DNA of 64,000 bases from Prosapia bicincta (Eukaryota; Arthropoda; Insecta; Hemiptera; Cercopidae). Positions 1 to 12,962 of this stretch are shown here, in pieces. Position 1 is the stretch's first letter. Each line of letters opens with the position of its first letter. Position numbers and translations under genes: made by a program. The notes under the pieces are model-generated. The model was given only the letters and a program-made list of their open reading frames with translations. It was not told the DNA's origin and did no database searches. The stretch covers positions 102,931,233 through 102,995,232 of the forward strand of contig JBAIZL010000003.1 of NCBI GenBank assembly GCA_036971475.1. The letters run 5' to 3'.

Positions 1-284
1 TATGTCAATCTATCGGCTTTACTGACGTATGTCAAATTACTGTCTCGTCTCAAAACCATTCCTCATCCATTTTTAGCTTTCGCATTCTGACTCTTGTTCT
101 CATTATTATTTTCCGTCCTATTCCGTATACTTTCTTATAACTTTTTGATTTATTACTCTTTAATATTTATGTTGATGTTATACAACCGACAAAAAATATC
201 AATAAATATAAAAACTGTCAATAATTAATCGTCAGCAATAACCGATCTTCTTACGAGAAACGATATTAGTTTCAATATTCTAGA
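1..284. other. AT-rich unique sequence
   Basis: No reading frame, RNA gene or repeat is evident. It is low-GC flank to the minisatellite that follows. Confidence 0.5.
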
Positions 285-1537
285 GTGCAATAATATTCTG
301 GAGTCCAATATTACTATATTCTTGAGTCCAATATTACTATACTCTATAGTTCAATATTACTATATTCCAGAGTCCAATATTTAATATATTCTATAGTCCA
401 ATATAACTATATTCTAAAGTCCAATATTACTATATTCTAGAGTACAATATTACTATATTCTAGAGTCCAATGTTACTATATTCTATAGTACAATATTACT
501 ATATTCTATAGTACAATATTACTATGTTCTAGAGTCCAATATTACTATATTCTTGAGTCCAATATTCTAGAGTCCAATATTAGTATATTCTAGAGGCCAA
601 TATTTCCTATATTCTTGAGTCCAATATTAGTATATTCTATAGTCCAATATTACTATATTCCAGAGTCCAATATTTAATATATTCTATAGTCCAATATAAC
701 TATATTCTAAAGTCCAATATTACTATATTCTAGAGTACAATATTACTATGTTCTAGAGTCCAATATTACTATATTCTCGAGTACAATATTACTATATTCT
801 AGAGTCCAATACTACTATATTCTAGAGTCCAATATTAGTATATTCTATAGGTCAGTATTTCCTATATTCTAAAGTCCAATATTACTATATTCTAGAGTAC
901 AATATTACTATATTCTAGAGTCCAATATTACTATATTCTATAGTCCAATATAACTATATTCTAAAATCCAATATTACTATATTCTATAGTACAATATTAC
1001 TATGTTCTAGAGTCCAATATTACTATATTCTAGAGTACAATATTACTATATTCTAGAGTCCAATATTAGTATATTCTAGAGTCCAATATTACTATATTCT
1101 TGAGTCCAATATTACTATATTCTATAGTCCAATATTACTATATTCCAGAGTCCAATATTTAATATATTCTATAGTCCAATATAACTATATTCTAAAGTCC
1201 AATATTACTATATTCTAGAGTACAATATTACTATATTCTAAAGTACAATATTACTATATTCTATAGTACAATATTACTATATTATAGAGTACAATATTAC
1301 TATGTTCTAGAGTTCAATATTACTATATTCTAGAGTACAATATTACTATATTCTAGAGTACAATATTACTATATTCTATAGTACAATATTACTATATTAT
1401 AGAGTACAATATTACTATGTTCTAGAGTTCAATATTACTATATTCTAGAGTCCAATATTACTATATTCTAGAGTCCAATATTAGTATATTCTAGAGGTCA
1501 ATATTTCCTATATTCTAAAGTCCAATATTTACTATTA
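285..1537. repeat. 23-bp minisatellite, about 54 copies
   Basis: A head-to-tail array whose unit reads roughly GTCCAATATTACTATATTCT plus AGA, giving a 23-bp step. Copies vary mainly at the centre (CTAGAG, CTATAG, CTAAAG, CTTGAG, CCAGAG) and at GTCC versus GTAC. A multi-copy block starting TTCCAGAGTCCAATATTTAA recurs at about 365, 659 and 1143, so the array has been shuffled in blocks. Many units carry TCTAGA. The array ends abruptly in unique sequence. Confidence 0.93.
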
Positions 1538-2898
1538 GTCTGTAACGAAAGAAACGCGTTTTCCTTTTACAATAGAATCGAGGTTTCTACCAGTCGAATT
1601 TCTATGAGTATAAATATTTATTACCATATTTTATAGCGTCTAAAAAATTTAATTAAGATGAATTTTCAAAATCTTAAATAAAATAATTTTTTTTTTGCCT
1701 CCCAGGAGAGTTGGAACATTTTGTAAAAGTGTAAAGCTCCCATGATATAATTTATAATTATAAGTACTTTCGTACATTTTTATGGAATTTAAAAACAACT
1801 TTCCTTAAAAGGGAAATGGTTATTTCACACTTACAGATTTCATGATAGTCATAAGCAATTGCAATATTCTCGGCAACAGGAAATAACTTTTTAGTTTTCG
1901 ATTATTTCGTTTAAACGATTATTATCGTGTTTTTAATGGAATCAACTTGTTCAATTCTTCAAAAGAGAGGAATAAGTTTATCCCAGTCAGGTGTGAGGCT
2001 CGTGGACTAATGAGAGACAATGGTAAAAGGTCATAATGCTTAAAAACCTCTCTAGAAAGAAAAACGTGCCGTATAACTGTAATAAGACTGATACTGGACA
2101 GGGATATACTACTGTAGCTTATATGTTATTCCTACTGAAGAATTCAAAACCTTTTACATCGACTTAATTTATACGTATGTTAAGCACATAAGAACGGATT
2201 TATGACATTTGTGTTACATGTTTTATATAATTCCATATTCACTAACAATACACGATGTACTCTGCCTTTTTACTCAACAGTCACAGACGTCTGACCTAAT
2301 CCCTCAGTAAACCACACTGGAAACGCTTTTAATTCAGATTTAATCCCTATATATTTCCAAAACTGTGACGTAACGTTGTTTTTTTTTACGGGATTCGAAT
2401 CTTTGTTGTTTAGTCGGACGTAACATCAAACGGGCCGCATTAATCAGTGCCACTTGCTATGTTCAGTGGGCCGTCCAATCATTGTTTATCTGCGTAGTTA
2501 TTATTTCGTTAAAAAAAATGTTCGCGATTTCGATGAATTTTCGGGGTTTAATATAACAAATTTTTTGCTTCGTATTATTGCTTGTAAGTAGAGTCATTTT
2601 AACGTATTTTTTATTATCTCTCTTTTGCGTACAAATTTTGCGATCGAATTGACCATCCGATGTCCTAGAGATCTTGTACATTCCTAAAGGCAGAATGGAA
2701 ATGCAATAATATTGGACAGTTCTACTAATAATTGGCTGAATATGATGATTTCTTATTACAATTTTTATCAGTTTCCTCATACAAGGCTACGAAGCACAGC
2801 ATAGTTGTTAAAGTAAGTTTTGTGTAATAGAGTTTTAAACAGAACTATATTAAATAAAGAAATCTTGTTGCCGTTCATGACGAGCTGGTTGTTAATCA
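1538..2898. other. AT-rich sequence without recognisable gene
   Basis: A 105-codon minus-strand open frame lies at 2463-2780, but its translation matches no family I know and it is rich in Ile, Lys and Asn, as expected from AT-rich non-coding DNA. At 2389-2401 a GGATTCGAATC motif resembles the B box of a tRNA-derived SINE, but no full tRNA fold could be drawn. Confidence 0.45.
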
Positions 2899-3045
2899 CT
2901 TATTTCACTTTTGCTATTACTTGCGACCAGACTTTTTGTCAACTAAAGGTTGGTAAATTGTAAGCTTACAAGTGTAAGTTAACAATTTACCAATATTTAG
3001 TTAACAAGTATTGCTGGTCGCAAGTAATAGCAAAAGTGTAATAAG
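2899..3045. mobile_element. Palindromic MITE-like element, near-perfect hairpin of 147 bp
   Basis: The outer arms 2906-2930 and 3014-3038 are perfect 25-bp reverse complements (left arm starts CACTTTTGCTATTACTTGCG). They extend to 2899 and 3045 with one mismatch. Inner arms 2952-2961 and 2982-2991 (GGTAAATTGT / ACAATTTACC) and a central CTTAC-AAGT-GTAAG continue the symmetry, so almost the whole segment folds on itself around position 2972. Such structure is typical of foldback or MITE elements. No clear target-site duplication was found, so the superfamily is open. Confidence 0.8.
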
Positions 3046-5284
3046 AACTATGGTCATACACATATTCTTTGAGCTTAGCTAGTGACGTAATGTTAAAACA
3101 AATAAAAAATATACACAAAACTCACAAATTAATCAATAATTGACTCATACCGTCTCAATGACAAAGTCATCATCATTAGTAAGTGTTGCTACTATAAACT
3201 CGGTTTTATGTTTGTCTTGTAGAACTACATTCGTTGAAAGTACTTTAACCTAGATATAAAGCTACACATATTCTTTTAATATTGATTCAAGTTTAATAGA
3301 TTTCAATATTGAATTTTAATAAATATAAAAAAACTTGCAAACTTCTAAATACAAAACGCAAAGTTCATGTATAAGTAATTATTGTTAAAATTATATTCCT
3401 ATAATCCTACAACTTATACTACAGTTCGTGTTGTGTGCTGTGCAATAAAATTGTCAGGGATCATTCTACATCAGTTAATGTTTGGATATGCCCGTAAGTA
3501 TTTAAAATTTTATATAATTTTATACCTATTAAAACCATTATGCCTACTATGTATATTTTCTCTTTTATCACCAGGGTACCAAAGGACACCCGACTCAAGC
3601 CCTCGTGGTTCTTGCATGGTCTATAAGGAGACATTTCCAAACCTAATTAGGTCAACAACTGAACATTTTATTTTAAATACATTTTATTAAATAATTACAA
3701 TTAATATAAATAAGTTATCATAATCTAAAATTATTATTAATCTAATTAAAACAGCTGTTCTACCACATAACTTAGAACATAAAACACCTGTTTTATGAAG
3801 TCATATGTTATTTTAAGCCAAATGGGACGTATTAACTATATTAAATAACTTTTAACTTTTGTAAACATTTATTCTCCGATATAAAATTTAAACTAACGCA
3901 TTATTATTCTTTAATAACATATTAATATTTTTTTGTAACTGAATTACCATCAAGTTTCATCACCTTCAAATTTTAAAAAAATGTATTTGAACTTGAGTGG
4001 ATGAAAAAAAGGTATTTTATTTATGATTGAAAATTTGAACAAGATATATAAAAGGAGAGTGTGAACTAATAGAAGGATTTGAAAAATATAGTAGGATTAA
4101 GTAGCTTTTCTTTCTTTCAGCCCGTTTTGTTTCACTGCCCTGATTTATTTAGACTTCAATTATCTAAGAAAATACTTGCAGATAGTTAGAACTATTAATT
4201 AGCGGGAGGGATGGCGTTACAGGGCAAGACGCGTTTTGTGGGACCAGGCCCTAGTTTAAAAAGAAATAAAAAGGAAAGGTTTGTGAATCTAGAGTGCCTT
4301 GGTTATGGTATTTGTATCGTCTGAGTCCACAAAGTTTGCTGAATGGTATCTGCTCGTATGGCGTAAGATCATCTTCATGACTCATCTTAACAAAATAATA
4401 CTAAACCACTCACTAATGTGCATCACTAAAATAGGGCTTCTCATGGTTTACCGTAAATTATCTTAATGATGGAGAAGGAATCATTATTTGGCACGGCCTA
4501 TTGTAATCGTTCTAAAGAATACAACGAGGCCATGCTTGTAGGCGAAGAAGCATTTAAAGAATGATTTAATTAGTTTCCTTGCTGAAGCAATATCACGAGC
4601 TGTAATCAGAAAACAAAATTAAAGAAATCTCCAGTGTAGAAAATTAAATATTTACTGCATATTTTTGTGAAGAAACCATAGGGTGAATACAGCTTTGTTG
4701 TTTTCAGATATAAAACCGACTGTTAACGTAAATGTAGCTTCGTAAGGAGATATAGTAACAAAATTTATGAATTAATGTTTTCTTATACAAGGGAAGTAAA
4801 GAACAATAACAAATTAATCTTAAATCAAAAGAAAAATTACAGAGGCATCTTTAAGAATTAGTCGCTCGCTGAACTATAAATAGACAGTAACTGTGATCGA
4901 TTAGAATGTTAATCGGATTAAAGGTAGAAGAGATATTGAATGATTAACGATGTTTTGTTAAGCGGAGACAAAGGAATTCAGGGAAGCGTTGGAAAACATT
5001 TCTTACACAGGAAGGTAGAAAACTATTAATCCAAATACTTACCACAATTGTTTTTACTTTGAATTTTCCTAAACATAGGGAATGAGCTGTTAATATATTT
5101 CTCAGACTACGTGAACATAATCTTTGCATGACTGACGTGAACTGGGACAATATCCCGCTGAAGCAGGAAACTGTCACTCACTGTTCAACGCCTTCAGAGT
5201 GCAGAACAAGACAACTGTGTTATCTTGTCTATTTATTTACATGACGTGTCTGTAAAGTTCACCTGGGAACATATTTTAATCGAA

Positions 5285-5287
<3 letters not shown>
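3046..5287. other. AT-rich sequence without recognisable gene
   Basis: Short open frames at 3382-3690 (plus) and 4944-5177 (minus) lack recognisable domains, initiation context or splice support. I see no RNA gene or long repeat. Confidence 0.45.

Positions 5288-5345
<58 letters not shown>
5288..5345. repeat. (TA)n microsatellite, 58 bp
   Basis: Uninterrupted alternating T and A. Several similar tracts occur in the window. Confidence 0.97.
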
Positions 5346-5347
<2 letters not shown>

Positions 5348-6590
5348 GAATATAAAACTGTATTTTGATTTTTTTTAAAACCGTAATAAATGATATAAAA
5401 AAGGCCTATTTGCCCAATGTGGTTTCGAGACTTTTTTTTAAAACGTTTAAATTATTCCCTTTTTTGGAATTATTATGAAATCAGAACCCAACTAAAAACT
5501 ACCAAAGGTTGTACTAGGTCTACGAAGAGGGAAGGACGTAGAGAACCAGGGAAATGGATAAAGACCAAGCGAAAGCAAAAGGGCTTAAAATACAAGAGAT
5601 GTTGTAAATATAGCGTTAGCAGGGAATCGCAATATACAGGGCCGTTACTATCCATTACACCCAAGTGTATGGGCAAAAATAAGAAATACAGGTTGGAATT
5701 TTTATCACATACAAATTGTACTTACACAATGAACTTACTTCATGTTTCCTGGCGAATTGACATTCCGGGGTTGTAATACTTCAATGTCTATGGGTTGAAC
5801 GGTGGGATTCTTGATTAGGTTAGGCGTGGGAAATCGTAAGTTATGTGATTTAACGCTAATGTTTGTTTATGTGTTTTTTATTATTCTTACGTTTTCTATT
5901 GGTGGAAATGTGTGTGGCAAGTGAGGCTAAGTATAAGATATAAATGTTTCCTTTAATAATAGCCCCTTTGGTGCTTTTATACATGTATAGAACTATATCT
6001 CTTAAATTCTTTTGGTTTTCCCAATCTGTAATTGGTTACAATCTGGACATTCTATTAATTTCTTTACTAAAGCTGTGCCTTATTTAATATATTTCCAGTA
6101 TTTTTGTATCTTATATTGTAGTGTTATTTTTTGTTTTGGTAATTCCCTTTTTATGCAATCCTGCGTATGCAAGAGCAGTTAGTTTCTGTTTATTTTCTGT
6201 AGTTCCAAGTTTTCGATGATTTAGCTTGATTAATATTTTAAATTTAGTTTGTCTGTGGTGCATTATCAATAGATGGTCTAACGCTTCTGGGAGTGGACGG
6301 AAAATATGACTCAAAAGGGTTGACCTTGGCCATAGAGACGAGACTACATGTCATCACAATTTCAACAGGATCAGATTTCCTGATTTCGGATTAGACCCTA
6401 AAAATGCACAGAACGCAAAAAAAATTATTCCTAAGATCTTTTGAGAGTAAAAGTGCATCATAATTGCTAGTAATCGTGTTTTAATGTCAAATTAAATGTT
6501 TTACTATCTATTCCCCAACGTCTGTTCTGGACACTATGAACTCATGGTATCTTTACGTCATACAATCTAACTAGACGCTCATACCGAACG
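5346..6590. other. Sequence without recognisable gene
   Basis: A plus-strand frame of 119 codons at 5417-5776 overlaps an open minus-strand frame at 5473-5676. Neither resembles a known protein. The last 50 bases lead into the 82-bp array without visible homology to it. Confidence 0.4.
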
Positions 6591-9461
6591 GTTTTCCTTC
6601 AACAAAGTAGACTGTATGAAATTGCAACTTAGTACTTCATAAAACAGCCACTTTCGCCTAACAACGTACACTGTTTTCCTTCAACAAAGTAGACTGTATG
6701 GAATTGCAACTTAGTACTTCATAAAACAGCCACTTTCACCTAACAACGTACACTGTTTTCCTTCAACAAAGTAGACTGTATGGAATTGCAACTTAGTACT
6801 TCATAAAACAGCCACTTTCACCTAACAACGTACACTGTTTTCCTTCAACAAAGTAGACTGTATGGAATTGCAACTTAGTACTTCATAAAACAGCCACTTT
6901 CACCTAACAACGTACACTGTTTTCCTTCAACAAAGTAGACTGTATGGAATTGCAACTTAGTACTTCATAAAACAGCCACTTTCACCTAACAACGTACACT
7001 GTTTTCCTTCAACAAAGTAGACTGTATGGAATTGCAACTTAGTACTTCATAAAACAGCCACTTTCACCTAACAACGTACACTGTTTTCCTTCAACAAAGT
7101 AGACTGTATGGAATTGCAACTTAGTACTTCATAAAACAGCCACTTTCCCCTAACAACGTACACTGTTTTCCTTCAACAAAGTAGACTGTATGGAATTGCA
7201 ACTTAGTACTTCATAAAACAGCCACTTTCACCTAACAACGTACACTGTTTTCCTTCAACAAAGTAGACTGTATGGAATTGCAACTTAGTACTTCATAAAA
7301 CAGCCACTTTCGCCTAACAACGTACACTGTTTTCCTTCAACAAAGTAGACTGTATGGAATTGCAACTTAGTACTTCATAAAACCGCCACTTTCGCCTAAC
7401 AACGTACACTGTTTTCCTTCAACAAAGTAGACTGTAGGGAATTGCAACTTAGTACTTCATAAAACAGCCACTTTCACCTAACACGTACACTGTTTTCCTT
7501 CAACAAAGTAGACTGTATGGAATTGCAACTTAGTACTTCATAGAACAGCCACTTTCACCTAACAACGTACACTGTTTTCCTTCAACAAAGTAGACTGTAT
7601 GGAATTGCAACTTAGTACTTCATAAAACAGCCACTTTCGCCTAACAACGTACACTGTTTTCCTTCAACAAAGTAGACTGTATGGAATTGCAACTTAGTAC
7701 TTCATAAAACAGCCACTTTCGCCTAACAACGTACACTGTTTTCCTTCAACAAAGTAGACTGTATGGAATTGCAACTTAGTACTTCATAAAACAGCCACTT
7801 TCACCTAACAACGTACACTGTTTTCCTTCAACAAAGTAGACTGTATGGAATTGCAACTTAGTACTTCATAAAACAGCCACTTTCGCCTAACAACGTACAC
7901 TGTTTTCCTTCAACAAAGTAGACTGTAGGGAATTGCAACTTAGTACTTCATAAAACAGCCACTTTCGCCTAACAACGTACACTGTTTTCCTTCAACAAAG
8001 TAGACTGTATGGAATTGCAACTTAGTACTTCATAAAACAGCCACTTTCGCCTAACAACGTACACTGTTTTCCTTCAACAAAGTAGACTGTAGGGAATTGC
8101 AACTTAGTACTTCATAAAACAGCCACTTTCGCCTAACAACGTACACTGTTTTCCTTCAACAAAGTAGACTGTATGGAATTGCAACTTAGTACTTCATAAA
8201 ACAGCCACTTTCGCCTAACAACGTACACTGTTTTCCTTCAACAAAGTAGACTGTAGGGAATTGCAACTTAGTACTTCATAAAACAGCCACTTTCGCCTAA
8301 CAACGTACACTGTTTTCCTTCAACAAAGTAGACTGTATGGAATTGCAACTTAGTATTTCATAAAACAGCCACTTTCACCTAACAACGTACACTGTTTTCC
8401 TCCAACAAAGTAGACTGTATGGAATTGCAACTTAGTACTTCATAAAACAGCCACTTTCACCTAACAACGTACACTGTTTTCCTTCAACAAAGTAGACTGT
8501 ATGGAATTGCAACTTAGTACTTCATAAAACAGCCACTTTCACCTAACAACGTACACTGTTTTCCTTCAACAAAGTAGACTGTATGGAATTGCAACTTAGT
8601 ACTTCATAAAACAGCCACTTTCACCTAGCAACGTACACTGTTTTCCTTCAACAAAGTAGACTGTATGGAATTGCAACTTAGTACTTCATAAAACAGCCAC
8701 TTTCGCCTAACAACGTACACTGTTTTCCTTCAACAAAGTAGACTGTATGGAATTGCAACTTAGTACTTCATAAAACAGCCACTTTCGCCTAACAACGTAC
8801 ACTGTTTTCCTTCAACAAAGTAGACTGTATGGAATTGCAACTTAGTACTTCATAAAACAGCCACTTTCACCTAACAACGTACACTGTTTTCCTTCAACAA
8901 AGTAGACTGTATGGAATTGCAACTTAGTACTTCATAAAACCGCCACTTTCACCTAACAACGTACACTGTTTCCTTCAACAAAGTAGACTGTAGGGAATTG
9001 CAACTTAGTACTTCATAAAACAGCCACTTTCACCTAACAACGTACACTGTTTTCCTTCAACAAAGTAGACTGTATGGAATTGCAACTTAGTACTTCATAA
9101 AACAGCCACTTTCCCCTAACAACGTACACTGTTTTCCTTCAACAAAGTAGACTGTATGGAATTGCAACTTAGTACTTCATAAAACAGCCACTTTCGCCTA
9201 ACAACGTACACTGTTTTCCTTCAACAAAGTAGACTGTATGGAATTGCAACTTAGTACTTCATAAAACAGCCACTTTCTCCTAACAACGTACACTGTTTAC
9301 CTTCAACAAAGTAGACTGTATGGAATTGCAACTTAGTACTTCATAAAACAGCCACTTTCGCCTAACAACGTACACTGTTTTCCTTCAACAAAGTATACTG
9401 TATGGAATTGCAACTTTGTACTTCATAAAACAGCCACTTTCACCTAACAACGTACACTGTT
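6591..9461. repeat. 82-bp minisatellite, about 35 copies
   Basis: A homogeneous head-to-tail array. Each unit starts GTTTTCCTTCAACAAAGTAG and ends with a CCTAACAACGTACACT block. Positions 6753-6671 give an 82-bp step, and 35 units account for the whole length, with two copies missing one base (near 7482 and 8969). Variation is confined to a few sites: TATGGAA or TAGGGAA, and TTTCACC, TTTCGCC, TTTCCCC or TTTCTCC. The shared variants indicate recent homogenisation by unequal exchange. Stops in all frames argue against coding. Confidence 0.96.
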
Positions 9462-9506
9462 TTTATTTTGGGACTTTATTATTTTTACCGTAGTTGTAGT
9501 ATAATT

Positions 9507-9965
9507 ACGTCTTTAGGTGCATATACTTCTTTATATGGAAATAGGTCTTTAGATAGCTTTATGAGATGCTAGTAAAATTGCATCTTTAGGTCGAAATACG
9601 TCTTTATATGGAAATAGGTTTTTATATGGAAATAGTTCTTTAGATAGCTTTACGAGATGCAGGTGAATTGCGTCTTTAAGTCGAGATACGTCTTTATATG
9701 GAAATAGGTTTTTATATGGAAATAGTTCTTTAGATAGCTTTACGAGATGCAGGTGAATTGCGTCTTTAGGTCGAAATACGTCTTTATATGGAAATAGGTT
9801 TTTATATGGAAATAATTCTTTAGATAGCTTTACAAGATGCAGGTGAATTGCGTCTTTAGGTCGAGATACGTCTTTATATGGAAATAGGTTTTTATATGGA
9901 AATAGTTCTTTAGATAGCTTTACGAGATGCAGGTGAATTGCGTCTTTAGGTCGAGATACGTCTTT
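9507..9965. repeat. 90-bp tandem repeat, about 5 copies
   Basis: Units combine two TTTATATGGAAATAG modules, a TTCTTTAGATAGCTTTACGA module and a GCGTCTTTAGGTCGAGATAC module. The step between successive GTCTTTATATGG motifs at 9690 and 9780 is 90 bp. The first copies are more diverged. One 90-bp type unit recurs at about 10130-10260 inside the next array, so the two arrays share ancestry. Confidence 0.88.
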
Positions 9966-11475
9966 ATATGGAAATAGATCTCTGGATATCTTTACAAAAT
10001 CCAGGTTAAATTACGTCTTTATATGGAAATAGGTCTTTTATTGGAAACAGATCTCTGGATATCTTTACAAAATCCAGGTTAAATTACGTCTTTATATGGA
10101 AATAGGTCTTTAGATAGCTTTATGAGATGCTAGTAAAATTGCGTCTTTAGGTCGAAATACGTCTTTATATTTAAAATAGGTTTTTATATGGAAATAGTTC
10201 TTTAGATAGCTTTACGAGATGCAGGTGAATTGCGTCTTTAGGTCGAGATACGTCTTTATATGGAAATAGATCTCTGGATGTCTTTACAAAATCCAGGTTA
10301 AATTACGTCTTTATATGGAAATAGGTCTTTTATTGGAAACAGATCTCTGGATATCTTTACAAAATCCAGGTTAAATTACGTCTTTTTATGGAAATAGGTC
10401 TTTATATGGAAACAGATCTCTGGATATCTTTAAAAAATCCAGGTTAAATTACGTCTTTATATGGAAATAGGTCTCTGGATATCTTTACAAAATCCAGGTT
10501 AAATTACGTCTTTATATGGAAATAGGTCTTTATATGGAAATAGATCTCTGGATATCTTTACAAAATCCAGGTTAAACTACGTCTTTATATGGAAATAGGT
10601 GTTGAAATAGCTTTACAAAATCCATGTGAAATTAGGACTTTATGTGGAAATACGTCATTATATGGAAATAGATCTCTGGATATCTTTACAAAATCCAGGT
10701 TAAATTACGTCTTTATATGGAAATAGGTCTTTATATGGAAATCGGTCTTTATATGGAAATAGATCTCTGGATATCTTTACAAAAACCTGGTTAAATTACG
10801 TCTTTATATGGAAATAGGTCTTTATATGGAAATAGGTCTTTATGTGGAAATAGATCTCTGGATATCTTTACAAAATCCAGGTTAAACTACGTCTTTATAT
10901 GGAAATAGGTGTTGAAATAGCTTTACAAAATCCATGTGAAATTAGGACTTTATGTGGAAATACGTCTTTATATGGAAATAGGTCTCTGGATATCTTTACA
11001 AAATCCAGGTTAAATTAGGACTTTATGTGGAAATACGTCTTTATATGGAAATAGGTCTCTGGATATCTTTACAAAATCCAGGTTAAATTACGTCTTTATA
11101 TGGAAATAGGTCTTTATATGGAAATAGATCTCTGGATATCTTTACAAAATTCAGGTTAAATTACGTCTTTATATGGAAATAGGTCTTTATATGGAAACAG
11201 ATCTCTGGATATCTTTACAAAATTCAGGTTAAATTACATCTTTATATGGAAATAGGTCTTTATATGGAAATAGATCTCTGGATATCTTTACAAAATCCAG
11301 GTTAAATACGTCTTTATATGGAAATAGGTCTTTATATGGAAATAGATCTCTGGATATCTTTACAAAATCCAGGTTAAATTACGTATTTATATGGAAATAG
11401 GTCTTTATATGGAAATAAATCTCTGGATATCTTTACAAAATCCAGATTAAATTACGTCTTTATATGGAAATAGGT

Positions 11476-11550
<75 letters not shown>

Positions 11551-11720
11551 TCTTTATAGGGAAATATATCTTTAGATAGCTTTTCTAAATCCAGGTAAAC
11601 TACGTCTTTATATGGAAATAGGTGTTGAAATAGCTTTACAAAATCCATGTGAAATTAGGACTTTATGTGGAAATACGTCTTTATATGGAAATAGGTATTT
11701 AGATAGCTTTACAAAATCCA
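9966..11720. repeat. Modular 55/73-bp tandem array
   Basis: The main unit has one or two (sometimes three) copies of an 18-bp module GTCTTTATATGGAAATAG followed by CTCTGGATATCTTTACAAAA and TCCAGGTTAAATTAC. This gives units of about 55, 73 or 91 bp. A variant with GTGTTGAAATAGCTTTAC and GAAATTAGGACTTTATGTGG recurs at about 10600, 10910 and 11620. A (TA)n tract interrupts the array at 11479. Its GATATC and AGATCT motifs are regularly spaced. Confidence 0.9.
11479..11548. repeat. (TA)n microsatellite inside the modular array
   Basis: About 70 bp of pure TA. It sits at a TCTTTATAT module, as if it expanded from the TATAT of one repeat copy. Confidence 0.95.
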
Positions 11721-12078
11721 AAAATCCAAAAATTTATTTTTCCAATCTTCTGGCACTTTTGTTTCCCACAAAGGTTCTAATGTTAACTGCAAAATCGTGA
11801 ACCGGTGCAGGTGACGGAAAGTTGGCCAGATGTTACACTCCAGGGCTTCTCTTCTCCAGAAACAAATAAAATCATCCATTTGGTTAAAGCACTTTGGAAA
11901 ACTTTTTATATCTCAAATAAGACGCTAGGGATATCTTTTATATAGTTCGGTATTTTTATTTTATTACTTAAAAGTAAAATATAAAAACAATATCTAAAAT
12001 AGCTTTGTGTATTGCATTTTTATGACATAAAAACATATTTGTATTCTATGTTGTTATATAATACATATAATAATGCTG

Positions 12079-12080
<2 letters not shown>
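11721..12080. other. AT-rich sequence without recognisable gene
   Basis: Flank between the modular array and a microsatellite. No feature is visible. Confidence 0.4.

Positions 12081-12143
<63 letters not shown>
12081..12143. repeat. (AT)n microsatellite, 63 bp
   Basis: Uninterrupted alternating A and T. Confidence 0.96.
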
Positions 12144-12949
<806 letters not shown>

Positions 12950-12962
12950 CTATCTCTCTCTC

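Noticed and set aside
2389..2470. GGATTCGAATC motif resembling a tRNA or SINE B box on the minus strand
   Set aside because: The 11-bp word is itself a palindrome, no A box or cloverleaf could be drawn, and no poly-A or repeat tail was confirmed.
2463..2780. 105-codon minus-strand open frame
   Set aside because: No recognisable domain, AT-driven amino-acid content and no splice or promoter support.
3382..3690. 102-codon plus-strand open frame
   Set aside because: No family resemblance; composition and context look like intron or intergenic DNA.
5417..5776. 119-codon plus-strand frame overlapping a minus-strand frame
   Set aside because: Basic residues come from an A-rich stretch (AAAG, AGAG); no known motif on either strand.
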